Below the pieces are notes generated by a model that saw only the letters and a list, made by a program, of their open reading frames with translations, was not told the DNA's origin and ran no database searches. A DNA stretch of 42,663 nt, taken from assembly GCA_037447655.1 (NCBI GenBank), contig JBBHKE010001688.1, positions 1 through 42,663 on the forward strand, in the 5' to 3' direction. Each line of letters starts with the position of its first letter. Positions within the stretch are counted from its first letter, which is position 1. This stretch comes from Zygnema cylindricum. Taxonomy: Eukaryota > Streptophyta > Zygnematophyceae > Zygnematales > Zygnemataceae. Below are positions 10,510-21,561 of this stretch, in pieces. The position numbers and the translations under genes were made by a program.

Positions 10510-12190
10510 GCTTATCTTTTTACGTACAGGTTCAGACAGTCTTTGGGACAGTTACTGTCTTAGGTACAATGACAGTTACAGGTTTTTTATTTTTAAAATT
10601 GCAGTTACAGTCGGTGATTTTAGTACAGTTACAGTTATTATATTTAGTACCATTCTAGTTAGTGTTTTCCGTACAGTCACGGTTACTGTTTTGTTTTTAG
10701 TTTTTAGTGCAGTGTTTTTAGTACAGGTACGGCTAATTATTCTGGTAGAGTTACAGTTAGTGTTTTTAGTACAGTTACAGTTAGTGTTTTTTGACAGTTA
10801 CAGTTACAGTTTCTGATATTGTCAGTTATACTTTTGATGTTTTAGTACAGGTACATTTTGGTGTTTTTAGTACGGTTGCAGTTAGTGTTTTTATTACGGT
10901 TACAGTTACAGTTTTTAGTATAGTAACTAGTGTTTTTAGTACAGTTACAGGTAGTACTTTAGGACAGTTACAGTTACAATTTCTAGTACAGTTATTAGTG
11001 TTTTTGTACAGTTACAGTTTATTTTTTTTGTACAGTAACAATAAGTGTTTTTGTACTAGTGTTTTCATTACAGTTACAGTCACAGTTTTGAGTACAGTTA
11101 CACAGCTAGTGTTTTACTACAATTTCAGTTTTTGTTTTTAGTACATTTACAGTTTTTATTTTTTGTACAGATTCAGTTGTTGTTTAAATTACAGTTTCAG
11201 TTAGAGTCTTTGGTATATTTGCCGTCTTCTGTAAAGTTACAGTTTTAGTCTTAGTTACAGTCTTGGGTTTCAGTTACAGTTTTGGTGTTTTTAGTGCAGA
11301 CACTGTTGGTGATTTTAGTTCAGTCATAGTTAGTGTTTTAGTACAATTACAGTTACTGTTTAGTTTTCTGTTTTTTAGTAATGTTTTCAGTACAGTTACA
11401 GTCTTAGGTACGATTACAATCACAATTTTGGGGTCTTAGTACAGTTACAGTCGATGATTTTAGTACAGTTACACTATTTTAGTACAGTTACACTACAGGT
11501 TTTAGTAGAGTAATAGCTAGTGTTTCTAGTACGATTACAGCCACTGTTTTGTTTTTAGTTTTTAGTACAGTTACGGTTAGTGTTTTTAGTTAATGTAGAG
11601 TAAGTGTTATTAGTAGAGTTACAGTTAGTGTTTCAGTACAGTTACAGTTAGTGTTTTTAGTGTTTTAGTACATTGGAACAGTTACATTTAGTATTTTTCG
11701 GTACAGTTACATTTACTTTGGTAAAATTACAGTTACGGTCTCTGGTACTGTACAGTTACAAGTTTAGTGTTTTTAGTACAATTACAAGTTTAGTGTTTTT
11801 AGTACAATTACAGTTAGTGTTTTTTTGTACAGTTAGTGTTTTTTTGTACAGTTAGTTTGTTTTTAATACAGGTTCAGTTACAAACTTTGGTACAGTTACT
11901 GTCTTCGGTACAGTTACAGTTACTGTCTTCGGTACAATGACAGTTACAGTTTTGGTATTTTTAGTGCAGTTACAGTTGGTGATTCTAGTACAGTTACAGT
12001 TATTGTTTTTAGTACAATTCTAGTTAGTGTTTTCCGTACAGTTACGATTACTGTTTTGTTATTAGTATTAGTACAGTGTTTTCAATAGAGTTATGGTTGG
12101 TTTTATTAATAGAGTTACAGTTAGTGTTTGTAGTACAGTTACCGTTAGTGTTTTGCTAGTTGCAATTTTTAATACAGTTACATTACAATC
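10510..12190 (+). repeat. GTACAG satellite, block 2, with higher-order period
   Basis: Same degenerate unit, orientation and variant order as 6300-7316. The CAGRTTCAG variant recurs at 10527, 11168 and 11869, spacings of 641 and 701 bases. Marked variant units (TTTGTACTAGTGTTTTC, CACAGCTAGTGTTTT) appear at matching places in both blocks, so the blocks descend from one higher-order array. No genes. Confidence 0.9.
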
Positions 12191-12249
12191 TTTCGTACTA
12201 TATTCATGGCCACCACAAAACTCTCGTATCTGCAGAAATAGCCAGGAAA

Positions 12250-12406
12250 AGAGAAAATGAAGAGAAAGAGAGAGAGAGTGAGAGGGAGAGAGAGGGAGGG
12301 AGGAAGGGAGAGAGGGGGAGGGAAGGAGGGAGAGGGAGAGAGGGAGGGAGGGAGGGTGGGAGAGAGAGAGGGAAGGGAGGGAGGTAGGGAGGGAGGGAGG
12401 GAGGTC
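12250..12406 (+). repeat. Purine-rich GA/GGGA tract with G-quadruplex motifs
   Basis: Uninterrupted G/A sequence, apart from a few T. It includes GGGAGGGAGGGAGGG-type runs near 12341-12360 and 12386-12404, each with four or more G-triplets separated by single bases. This is the strict G-quadruplex pattern. Frames through it give Arg/Glu/Gly or Pro/Ser reiterations that are not genes. Confidence 0.85.
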
Positions 12407-12848
12407 TTTGTTGAGTCCGAGTTATGTTGCAAAATGAAACTTTCCCGTATATGCACTGCATTTGCTGCACAAAAAAGCCTTTCTAATTGTTTTGAGCTTA
12501 GGCTTCTTGTAGATTTAAAGCAAAAATTTGTTGTAGCTGACTTTAGTGTTTTTTTGCGTCTATTTGGGTGCCTGACGAAAATTATAGAATTTCTCGGCTT
12601 TTTAACTGGATCCTCTTTTTTACCAAATCCTAACTGGGCAAGCTGTAGTCTACACAGACAAAGCTTCATCATGGGATACTTTTACCCGTATTTTGTCAAA
12701 AAGACCTTTGTCCTTTTAGGCTCCCTCCAAGACCCTTCTCCAAAACTCAAGAAGTTTTTTTTTTTCCTTTGCGAAAGTTTTTGGTGCGGTTTTCTGGGAT
12801 TCTCGCAGCCTCGTATGTTGATGACTCTCGATGAGGATTTGAAGCCTC
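12407..12848. other. Unassigned sequence before the Copia-B array
   Basis: No recognisable product. It ends at a sharp junction at about 12849, where sequence identical to the integrase region of the second array copy begins. Confidence 0.5.
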
Positions 12849-15337
12849 TACACAAAAGTTTACTTCATGCAACATAAAAGTGAAGTGTTTTCTCACTTCA
12901 AACATTACAAAGCGTGGGCGGAAAAGCTTCATGGAGTTCCAATATTGGCGCTAAGATCAGACAACGGGGGAGAATACACAACGAAGGAATTCGAAGAATT
13001 TCTCCTTCAGGAAGGTATCAGTCACAATCTTACCGTTCCATATACACCGGAAAAAAATGGTGTTTATAAAGATTAAATAGGACATTGACAGAGAGTGCTC
13101 GGTCCATGCTTGTAGTCAAAGGGCTAGATTTAAAATTCTGGGCTGAAGCACTTAACTGTGTTGTTTATATAAAAAATAGAATTGCTTCTAGGTCTGTTAG
13201 CAGTACACCTTATGAGCTTAGGACAGGGGAAAAACCTTATGTTAGTCACTTTATGATCTTTGGTAGCAAATGTTTTATTTTAGATACTTCACATGATAGA
13301 TGGAAAATTGAGCCTAAAGGTTTACTTGGGATTTTCATGGGGTATGATGATAATGCAAAAAGATATAGAGTTTTTGTACTTGAGAAACAGAGAGTGATTG
13401 TTTCTACAAATATCTAGATTAAAGGTGAATAGGATTCGGTTGAGCTGTTTAAAGTGCCAGATCAACCGGCAAAAGAAAAGAAAGAATATGTCATTTTTCA
13501 CCATACGCAGCGAGTTTACTTTCCACCGGCAAGTGGGACACCTCTTCTTTTAGTTCCTCTGGTGCCTTTACAAGATGCTTCACCACAAGCTACACCTCAG
13601 GTGGAAGGATCTAGGACAAACTTTGTCCCAGATCAAGTTACGGTTCAGACTAAACAGGGAAACCAAAAGTTGCCGACAATCTCAGCCTCAGAATTTCCGA
13701 CGAAAGAGATCTAGCAGCCGTCTGCAAGTAAGCTCTCACTTTGTTTTTTCTGCAGCTACAGAGGAGCCTCTAACGATCCAGGAGGCCTTCTCATCACCTG
13801 AGAGAAATCAGTGGATCGAGGCGGCAAACAATGAAATGAAGTCCATTATGGAGGCACAGACATGGGTGTTGGTGGGTCTACCTCCGGGCGAAAAGCCATC
13901 GGCAGCAAATGGGTATTGAAGGTGAAGCTGTACCCGGACAACACCATCGAGAGGTATAAGGCTAGACTAGTGGCTAAAAGATATAATCAAAAAGAAGGTA
14001 TTGATTTGAGAATACCTTCTCCCTGGTTGTTAGATTTCCCACTGTTAGAATTTTGTTTAGTCTAGCGGCTATAGAGAATATAGAAATACATCAGATGGAT
14101 ATTAAAACTGTTTTTTTGCATCGAGAGTTAGAAGAAACAATTTATATGAAACAACCTGAAATGTATGGTGAAAAGGGAAAGGAAGAATTAGTGTGTAAAT
14201 TGATGAAATCTTTGTATGGGCTAAAACAAGCCCCACGTCAGTGGAATCTGAAGTTAGATGAGTTTTTGATTGGGCTAGGTTTTAACATAATTAGCTTAGA
14301 TCATTCTGTATATATTCTACAAGGAGAGGATGGGATAATTTTCATTGCTGTATATGTGGATGATCTATTATTAATAAGTAAGTCAATGGATGAAATAAAC
14401 ATCATTAAAACGGCTTTAAGTTATAGGTTCGAGATAAAGGACCTCGGTGAGGCCAAATATATCTTAGGAATACAGGTAGAAAGAGAGAGAAACAAGAGGC
14501 TGATTATGTTGACTCAGAAAAAAACAATTGGTAACATGCTAGAAAGATTTGAAATGAAAGATGTGAAAGGATCCGTAAATCCTATGGAATTGAGGTAGAA
14601 ATTGGAAGGAATTGATACAGATTCAGACCTAATTGTTGGTGAGAGTCTAGAGACAGAGGAGGAAGAGTTTATGGCTTCAAAGCCATATAGACATGTAGTT
14701 GGAAGTCTTATATATTTTATGAATTGTACGAGACCCGACATTGCAGCAGCTGTCGGAGTCTTGAGTAGAAGTCTGCAGAATCCAAAAAGGGCAGACTGGG
14801 AAATAACGAAAGAGTGTTGAGATATCTTGCAGGTACTCGAAATCTCAAGCTTGTTCTCGGAGGAGGAGAGGTGAAAATCTAGACGTGGAGCGATGCTAGC
14901 TATGGGGACATGCCAAGCCGGAAATCTATGACCGGCTTCGTTTTGAAGATTGGAGATAGAACTTGCTTCTGGAACAGCACATTACAAAAGGTTACAGCTC
15001 AATCCACAATGGAGTCAGAATATATGGAAGCAGCTTCGCCCTCAAGGAGCTCCTATGGGTCAAGTCCATTTTATAGGAACTTGGGTATATGCAAACTGGC
15101 CCTCAAGCTATTTAGTGTGACAACCAATCTGTCATAGCAAATGCCTCTAATCCCAGCCATCACTTTAAGAGCAAACACATAGATGTTAGACTTCACTTTG
15201 TTAGAGAAAAAGTACTTGCAAAAGTCGTTAAATTGTGTTATTTACCAGATGAGAAGATGGTGGCTGACATATTAACAAAAACCATTCCTGCTCCTAAGTT
15301 ACAGTTTTGCAGAGATACTATTGGACTAAGCGAGTAA
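12849..15337 (+). pseudogene. pol: Copia-B copy I: integrase to RNase H, 5'-truncated
   Basis: Begins inside integrase (YFMQHKSEVFSHFKHY). SDNGGEYTTKEFEEF is kept, but the catalytic Glu region is mutated to NGVYKD and a TAA (13074). RT fragments follow: YPDNTIERYKARLVA, a frameshift at about 14000-14030, then QMDIKTVFLHRELEE, SLYGLKQAPRQWN and YVDDLLL. RNase H has FMASKPYRHVVGSLIYFMNCT, the VKI-TAG-TW stop, and MESEYMEA before the frame is lost. The natural end is TAA at 15335-15337. Stops at 13074, 13415 and 14596 are shared with copy II 5181 bases downstream, showing duplication after inactivation. Confidence 0.9.
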
Positions 15338-15344
15338 CTGAGTC

Positions 15345-15360
15345 TAAAGATTTAGGGGAG
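15345..15360 (+). other. Polypurine tract of Copia-B
   Basis: TAAAGATTTAGGGGAG abuts the LTR start TGTTGTAATT. Equivalent tracts (GATTTAGGGAAG) precede the LTRs at 20543 and 25697. Confidence 0.7.
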
Positions 15361-16410
15361 TGTTGTAATTTATAAATCTTTATTTCAGTCAATAGGGGTA
15401 TTATTAATTTAGGATTTTTTCCTAGTAGTCTACTGTAATACTTACCTTAATTAGTTTTACAGTATCAAAAAGTACAGTAGAGTGTATTGTACTTTTGCAG
15501 GGACACGTGTCGGCGAAAGAACGTATGCATGTTTTTCGGAGTAGCGGCGACAGTCAGCCATACGTGTCAAAAAGTTGACGATACGATTCACATGATCGGA
15601 TGAACGGTATCTGTTCCGAGTATTCCGAAAATATATGGTACAGCTCGACGGTACCATTGTCGATCGAATCTGTTCCAACGGACGCGATTCACCTGGGACC
15701 ACAAGCGTGATTCACGAGGGACCACAAGCGTGATTCGCGTGGGACCACAAGTGACGAAGCACTCAGGTGCTTCGTACTACACGACCACATTCGGATGGAT
15801 TTTAGCGACTCTTGCTGACTAAGCATTTGGAACGTTTTTGTGTACGATCGAAATGTTTTGTGTACGGTTCAATATCTGGAAATATGTGAATAACATTGTT
15901 TTGTATTTTAGTGTAATAAAAAACAGTGTTCCATTAAGCAGATTTTTAGAAAGTAATAATTGGGGTTTTGAGATACAGTGACGTACAGGTAGGATGCGTT
16001 GTCGTTAGTCAAGATAAAAACCGTGGTAACGGTTACCCAAATTAGTGTAGATCAATAAATAGAAATTGTGAGTATATAACTTAGGACTTAGCCAATTTTG
16101 TAGTATCCAGTTTTGGGAATATGATTTTCTAAGGGCAGTTTTTGGGAAACTTCCAGACATCATATCTTATGGTTTACTTGGTCATTTGGGCTCCAATTTT
16201 GGGAGTGTTCAGTTTACTGTAGTGCGTATCACTGTGGCAAATTTGAAGCATATTGGCTTTCTGAGTCATATTTGGCTTTCTGAGTCATTTTTGTGTCAGC
16301 TCTAAGATTGGTTGTTGAGTAGGTACTTTGATAGTTTCTGCTGTTTTTTTCATGTCTACTTCCACTAGTACTGCTGGTTCTTCGCCTGCAACGGTGGTTG
16401 TAGAAGAACA
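15361..16410 (+). repeat. LTR of Copia-B (copy B2)
   Basis: Starts TGTTGTAATTTATAAATC and ends GAAGAACA before the primer site. Subtype like the solo LTR at 8174, both with TTTCAGTCAATAGGGG and TCCTAGTAGTCTACTG. It has a GTAC inverted repeat (15468-15496), three 23-bp repeats, and a private 18-base duplication around TTGGCTTTCTGAGTCAT near 16254-16289. The antisense frame at 15457-15702 is open. Confidence 0.9.
16073..16079 (+). promoter_or_regulatory. LTR-B TATA box (copy B2)
   Basis: TATATAA in the same position as in the solo LTR at 8871 and the LTR at 21245. Confidence 0.5.
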
Positions 16411-17290
16411 GGTTATGGTCCTTTCGTCAACAATTCCTATCTTCAATAGCCCCAAAGTATGCGTGTTGGGCGGCGATGGTTGAATCGTTGTTTGAAACTG
16501 TTGACTTATTGGGGGTCTTGGATGGCTCCTTTGATGAAATAGACCCAACTTGGGCGAAGAAATATTCAATGGCAAGGAACAATCTAATTTTTTGTATTTT
16601 AGAAAATTTGGTCATGTCTCGACTGAAAATGAAGAAAGCGAGGGAGATTTGGACATCCCTTAAATCCGTTTTTGAGAAAGCGAATGTTTAGGAGGAGCTA
16701 TTGGTGGCTGGAAAAATTTGGGGATACAAATAGACGGGGAGAACTATGGTTGAGTATTGTGACAATTTTCGCGCGCTCATTGATGCTCACTCTTCTGTTG
16801 AGGGGTCACTTCCTGAGTTTCAACAGTCAGCTTTGCTTATTAGAGATCTCCCTAGTAGCATGAAAGGTGTGTCTGTTCAATTAAAGAGTCATGACAAAGC
16901 TAGCTGGTCATTTCAGTTAGCGTATAATTTTATATTGGAGGAAGAAACAAATACTAAACTCTTTGAGGGAGAAAGAAAGGTTGAAGCATTTGCAACAGAC
17001 TTTGACAAAAGAAATCAGTTTAATCAAAATAGGAATCAGTTTAACCAGAATCAAAATCAGTTTAGTTAGAGGCAGAATATGCAATCTACTACTACTGTTT
17101 CTATTGTTCTTAGAAGGGTCATGGATACAGGTACTGTCCTAAATTGAAGAAGGAAATGAGACAGGTTTATTCAGGCCAGGTTGGTAACAGAGCCAATATG
17201 ACAAAGGTTTTTCTGGAAATCTTTCCCATAGAAATACTACTTTTTTAGCTTTTGCAAGCGATGCAGATGAGTCTCTCGGCTTCAATGAGC
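16352..17290 (+). pseudogene. gag: Copia-B copy II gag
   Basis: The frame opens in the LTR (MSTSTSTAGSSPATVVV), reads through the primer site to IPIFN, and is then frameshifted near 16450. The Gag core (MVESLFETVDLLGVLDGSF; later MVEYCDNFRALIDAHSS) continues with TAG at 16689 and 16731. A Gln/Asn-rich stretch (RNQFNQNRNQFNQNQNQF) ends in TAG at 17067. The CCHC knuckle is frameshifted (about 17096), and its Glu after the second Cys pair has become a stop. Three of these TAG codons sit where copy III, or the inferred ancestor, has Gln or Tyr. Confidence 0.85.
16411..16425 (+). other. Primer binding site of Copia-B copy II
   Basis: GGTTATGGTCCTTTC follows the LTR end. It matches the initiator-Met anticodon-arm complement GGTTATGGGCC with one change. 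The ATG in it is in frame with the ATG at 16352 inside the LTR. Confidence 0.7.
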
Positions 17291-20200
17291 AAAAGGAGGC
17301 GGATTTATTTGCTATGGCGGCTGCCATGGAGGGTCCAAAAGATGCAGGATGGATTATAGACACGGGAGCGTCTGCCCACATGTGTTGGAACAAGGCGGCT
17401 TTTACAAATCTGCAGCAAACATCTCCAAAGAGTATCTACTATGCTTGCGGCATGAGCGTTGAAACCTCAACTCAGGGTGATGTATCATTGATGGTAGATG
17501 TGGGGGGAAAGTCGGTAGAAAGAACCCTTCACAATGTTTTGTATGTTCTAGATTTTAAGAAAAATCTTTTTTCTACATCATTAGTGGAGAGCAAAGGCTT
17601 TGAAGTTGTTATGAAAAGAAGGAGACAGGTTGTTAGCAAGAAAGGGAAAGTCGCAGTAACAAGAACTAGAGATGCGAGCAAAATGTACCGAATGGACATG
17701 GCTGAATATAAAAAAAATGATTTCTCTACTCTAGTGTCGAATGAGATTATGAGTTGTGGCATAAGAGGTAAGGGCACATGAATTATGATAGTCTAAAAAA
17801 AATGGTGAATTCGGGAAAAGTTGATAGAGTTTCTCTCACATCTCATCATATAAAAACATGTGATGGTTGTTCACTTGGCAAGATCCACAAATTGCCATTT
17901 TCACAAGAAACAAACCATAGATCGGAAAAAGTTGTTCAGCTCATCCACTCTGATGTTTTCGGTCCTTCACAAGTGGCTTCGGCTAGAGGGGTCCACTATA
18001 TGGTCACATTTACAGATGACTATTCGAAGTACACAAAAGTTTACTTCATGCAACATAAAAGTGAAGTGTTTTCTCACTTCAAACATTACAAAGCGTGGGC
18101 GGAAAAGCTTCATGGAGTTCCAATATTGGCGCTAAGATCAGACAACGGGGGAGAATACACAACGAAGGAATTCGAAGAATTTCTCCTTCAGGAAGGTATC
18201 AGTCACAATCTTACCGTTCCATATACACCGGAAAAAAATGGTGTTTATAAAGATTAAATAGGACATTGACAGAGAGTGCTCGGTCCATGCTTGTAGTCAA
18301 AGGGCTAGATTTAAAATTCTGGGCTGAAGCACTTAACTGTGTTGTTTATATAAAAAATAGAATTGCTTCTAGGTCTGTTAGCATTACACCTTATGAGCTT
18401 AGGACAGGGGAAAAACCTTATGTTAGTCACTTTAAGATATTTGGTAGCAAATGTTTTATTTTAGATACTTCACATGATAGATGGAAAATTGAGCCTAAAG
18501 GTTTACTTGGGATTTTCATGGGGTATGATGATAATGCAAAAAGATATAGAGTTTTTGTACTTGAGAAACAGAGAGTGATTGTTTCTAGAAATATCTAGAT
18601 TAAAGATGAACAGGATTTGGTTGAGCTGTTTAAAGTGCCTGATCAACCGGCAAAAGAAAAGCAAGAATATGTCATTTTCACCATACGCAGCGAGTTTACT
18701 TTCCACCGGCAAGTGGGACACCTCTTCCTTCAGTTCCTCTGGTGCCTTTACAGGATGCTTCACCACAAGCTACACCTCAGGTAGAAGGATCTAGGACAAA
18801 TTCTGTCCTAGATCAAGTTACGGTTCAGACTAAATAGCGAAACCAGAGGTTGTTGACAATCTCAGCCTCAAAATTTCCGGGGGAAAGAGATCTAGCAGCC
18901 GTCTGCAAGTAAGCTCTCACTTTGTTTTTGCTTCAGCTACAGAGGAGCCTCTAACGATCTAGGAGGCCTTCTCATCACCTGAGAGAAATCAGTGGATCGA
19001 GGCGGCAAACGATAAAATGAAGTCCATTATGGAGGCACATACATGGGTGCTGGTGGGTCTTCCTCCGGGCAAGAAACCCATCGGCAGAAAATGGGTATTC
19101 AAGGTGAAGCTGTACCCGGACAACACCATCGAGAGGTATAAGGCTAGACTAGTGGCTAAAGGATATAATCAAAAAAAAGGTATTGATTTGAGAAAACCTT
19201 CTCCCGGTTGTTAGATTTCCCACTGTTAGAATTTTGTTTAGTCTAGCGGCTATAGAGAATATAGAAATACATCAGATGGATATTAAAACTGTTTTTTTGC
19301 ATCGAGAGTTAGAAGAAACAATTTATATGAAACAACCTGAAATGTATGGTGAAAAGGGAAAGGAAGAATTAGTGTGTAAATTGATGAAATCTTTGTATGG
19401 GCTAAAACAAGCCCCACGTCAGTGGAATCTGAAGTTAGATGAGTTTTTGATTGGGCTAGGTTTTAACATAATTAGCTTAGATCATTCTGTATATATTCTA
19501 CAAGGAGAGGATGGGATAATTTTCATTGCTGTATATGTGGATGATCTATTATTAATAAGTAAGTCAATGGATGAAATAAACATCATTAAAACGGCTTTAA
19601 GTTATAGGTTCGAGATAAAGGACCTCGGTGAGGCCAAATATATCTTAGGAATACAGGTAGAAAGAGAGAGAAACAAGAGGCTGATTATGTTGACTCAGAA
19701 AAAAACAATTGGTAACATGCTAGAAAGATTTGAAATGAAAGATGTGAAAGGATCCGTAAATCCTATGGAATTGAGGTAGAAATTGGAAGGAATTGATACA
19801 GATTCAGACCTAATTGTTGGTGAGAGTCTAGAGACAGAGGAGGAAGAGTTTATGGCTTCAAAGCCATATAGACATGTAGTTGGAAGTCTTATATATTTTA
19901 TGAATTGTACGAGACCCGACATTGCAGCAGCTGTGGGAGTCTTGAGTAGAAGTCTGCAAAATCCTAAAAGGGCAGACTGGGAAGCAGCGAAAGTGTGTTG
20001 AGATATCTTGCAGGTACTCGAAATCTCAAGCTTGTTCTCGGAGGAGGAGAGGTGAAAATCTAGACGTGGAGCGATGCTAGCTATGGGGACATGCCAAGCC
20101 GGAAATCTACGACCGGCTTCGTATTGAAGATTGGAGATGAAACTTGCTGATGGAGTAGCAAATTACAAAAGGTTACAGCTCAATCCACAATGGAGTCAGA

Positions 20201-20519
20201 ATATATGGCAGCAGCTTCCGCCCTGAAGGAGCTCCTATGGGTCAAGTCCATTCTACAGGAACTTCGGTATATGCAAACTGGCCCTCAAGCTATATGGTGT
20301 GACAACCAAGCTGCCATAGCAATTGCCTCTAACCCCAGCCATCACTTTAAGAGCAAATACATGGATGTTAGACTTCATTTTGTTAGAGAAAAAGTACTTG
20401 CAAAAGTCGTTAAATTAAGTTTTTTACCAAATGAGAAGATGGTGGCTGACATGTTAACAAAAGCCCTTCCTGCTCCTAAGTTACAGTTTTGCAGAGATGT
20501 TGTTAGACTAAGAGAGTAA
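17291..20519 (+). pseudogene. pol: Copia-B copy II protease to RNase H
   Basis: Protease WIIDTGASAHMCW (about 17350), then a frameshift near 17750 in the LWHKRLGH finger. The integrase finger reads CDGCSLGKIHKLPF and D..D35 is present, but the Glu is lost (NGVYKD, TAA 18255). Stops: TAG 18596, 18832 and 18959. There is a frameshift near 19200 in RT, then the segment from QMDIKTVFLHREL to YVDDLLL, identical in protein to copy I over 181 residues. TAG follows at 19777 and about 20061, TGA at about 20148, and the natural TAA at 20517-20519. From about 19934 onward it is nearly identical to copy III instead of copy I. Confidence 0.9.
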
Positions 20520-20542
20520 CTGAGTCTAAAGATTTAGGGAAG

Positions 20543-21561
20543 TGTTGGAATTTATAAATTTTTATTTCAATTTATAGGGGTAAAGATAACTTAGGATATT
20601 TTTTAAGTAATACTTACCTTAATTAGTGTTAGAGTAGCAAAAGGTACAGTAGAGTGTATTGTACTTTTGCAGGGACACGTGTTGGCGAAAGAACGTATGC
20701 AGGTTTTTTGGAGTAGCGCCGACAGTCAAGCATACGTGTCAAAAAGTTGACGATGCGATTCACATGATCGGACGAACGGGATCTGTCCCGAGTATTCCGG
20801 AAACATATGATACAGATCGACGGTACCACCGTCAATCGAATCTGTTCCAATGGACGCGATTCACCTGGGACCACAAGCATGATTCACGAGGGACCACAAG
20901 CGTGATTCGCGTGGGACCACAAGTGACGAAGCACTCAGGTGCTTTGTACTACACGACCACATTCGGCTGGACTTTAGCGGTCACCGCTGACTAAGCATTT
21001 GGAACGTTTTGTGTACGGTTAGAACGTTTTGTGTACGGTTCAATTTCTGTAAATATTTGAATAACATTAGTTTGTCGTTTAGTGTGATATAAAATAGTGT
21101 TCTATTAATCAGGTTTTTAGAAATTAGTAATTAGGGTTTTTGAGGTACAATGACGTACGGGTAGGATGCTTTGTCGTTAGTCAGGATAATAACCGTAGTA
21201 ACGGTTACCCGAATTAGTGTAGATCAGTAGATACACACTGTGAGTATATAAATTAGGACTTAGCCAATTTTGTAGTATCCAGTTTTGGGAATATGATTTT
21301 CTAAGGGCAGTTTTTGGGAAACTTCCAGACATCATATCTTATGGTTTACTAAGTCATTTGGGCTGAAATTTTGGGAATTGTCATTTTACTGTACTGTGTA
21401 TCACTGTATCAAATTTGAAACATATTGGGGTTTTGAGTCATATTTTGTGTCAGTTCAAAGTTGGTTGTTGAGTAGGTACTTTGATAGTTTCTGTTGTTTT
21501 TCATGTCTACTTCTACTACTACTGCTGGTTCTCCGCCTGCAACGGTGGTTGTAAAACAACA
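20543..21561 (+). repeat. LTR of Copia-B (copy B3)
   Basis: TGTTGGAATTTATAAATT...GTAAAACAACA. Second subtype (TTTCAATTTATAGGGG, no CCTAGTAGTC block), very close to the LTR at 25697-26711. The TATA box is at 21245-21251, and the antisense 83-codon frame at 20629-20880 is open. Confidence 0.9.
21245..21251 (+). promoter_or_regulatory. LTR-B TATA box (copy B3)
   Basis: TATATAA, conserved in position with the other LTR-B copies. In the copy at 25697 it is altered to ATATAAA (26400-26406). Confidence 0.5.

Noticed and set aside
6270-12190. Open frames with reiterated VTVFGTVTV or QLQLVFLVQL peptides in the GTACAG satellite
   Set aside because: They follow the repeat period, change frame with unit indels and lack any family signal; they are translations of satellite DNA.
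12160-12877. Frames on both strands through the GA-rich tract (Arg/Glu/Gly or Pro/Ser repeats)
   Set aside because: Low-complexity artefacts of a purine run. The 3' part of the longest frame runs into a Copia fragment by chance.
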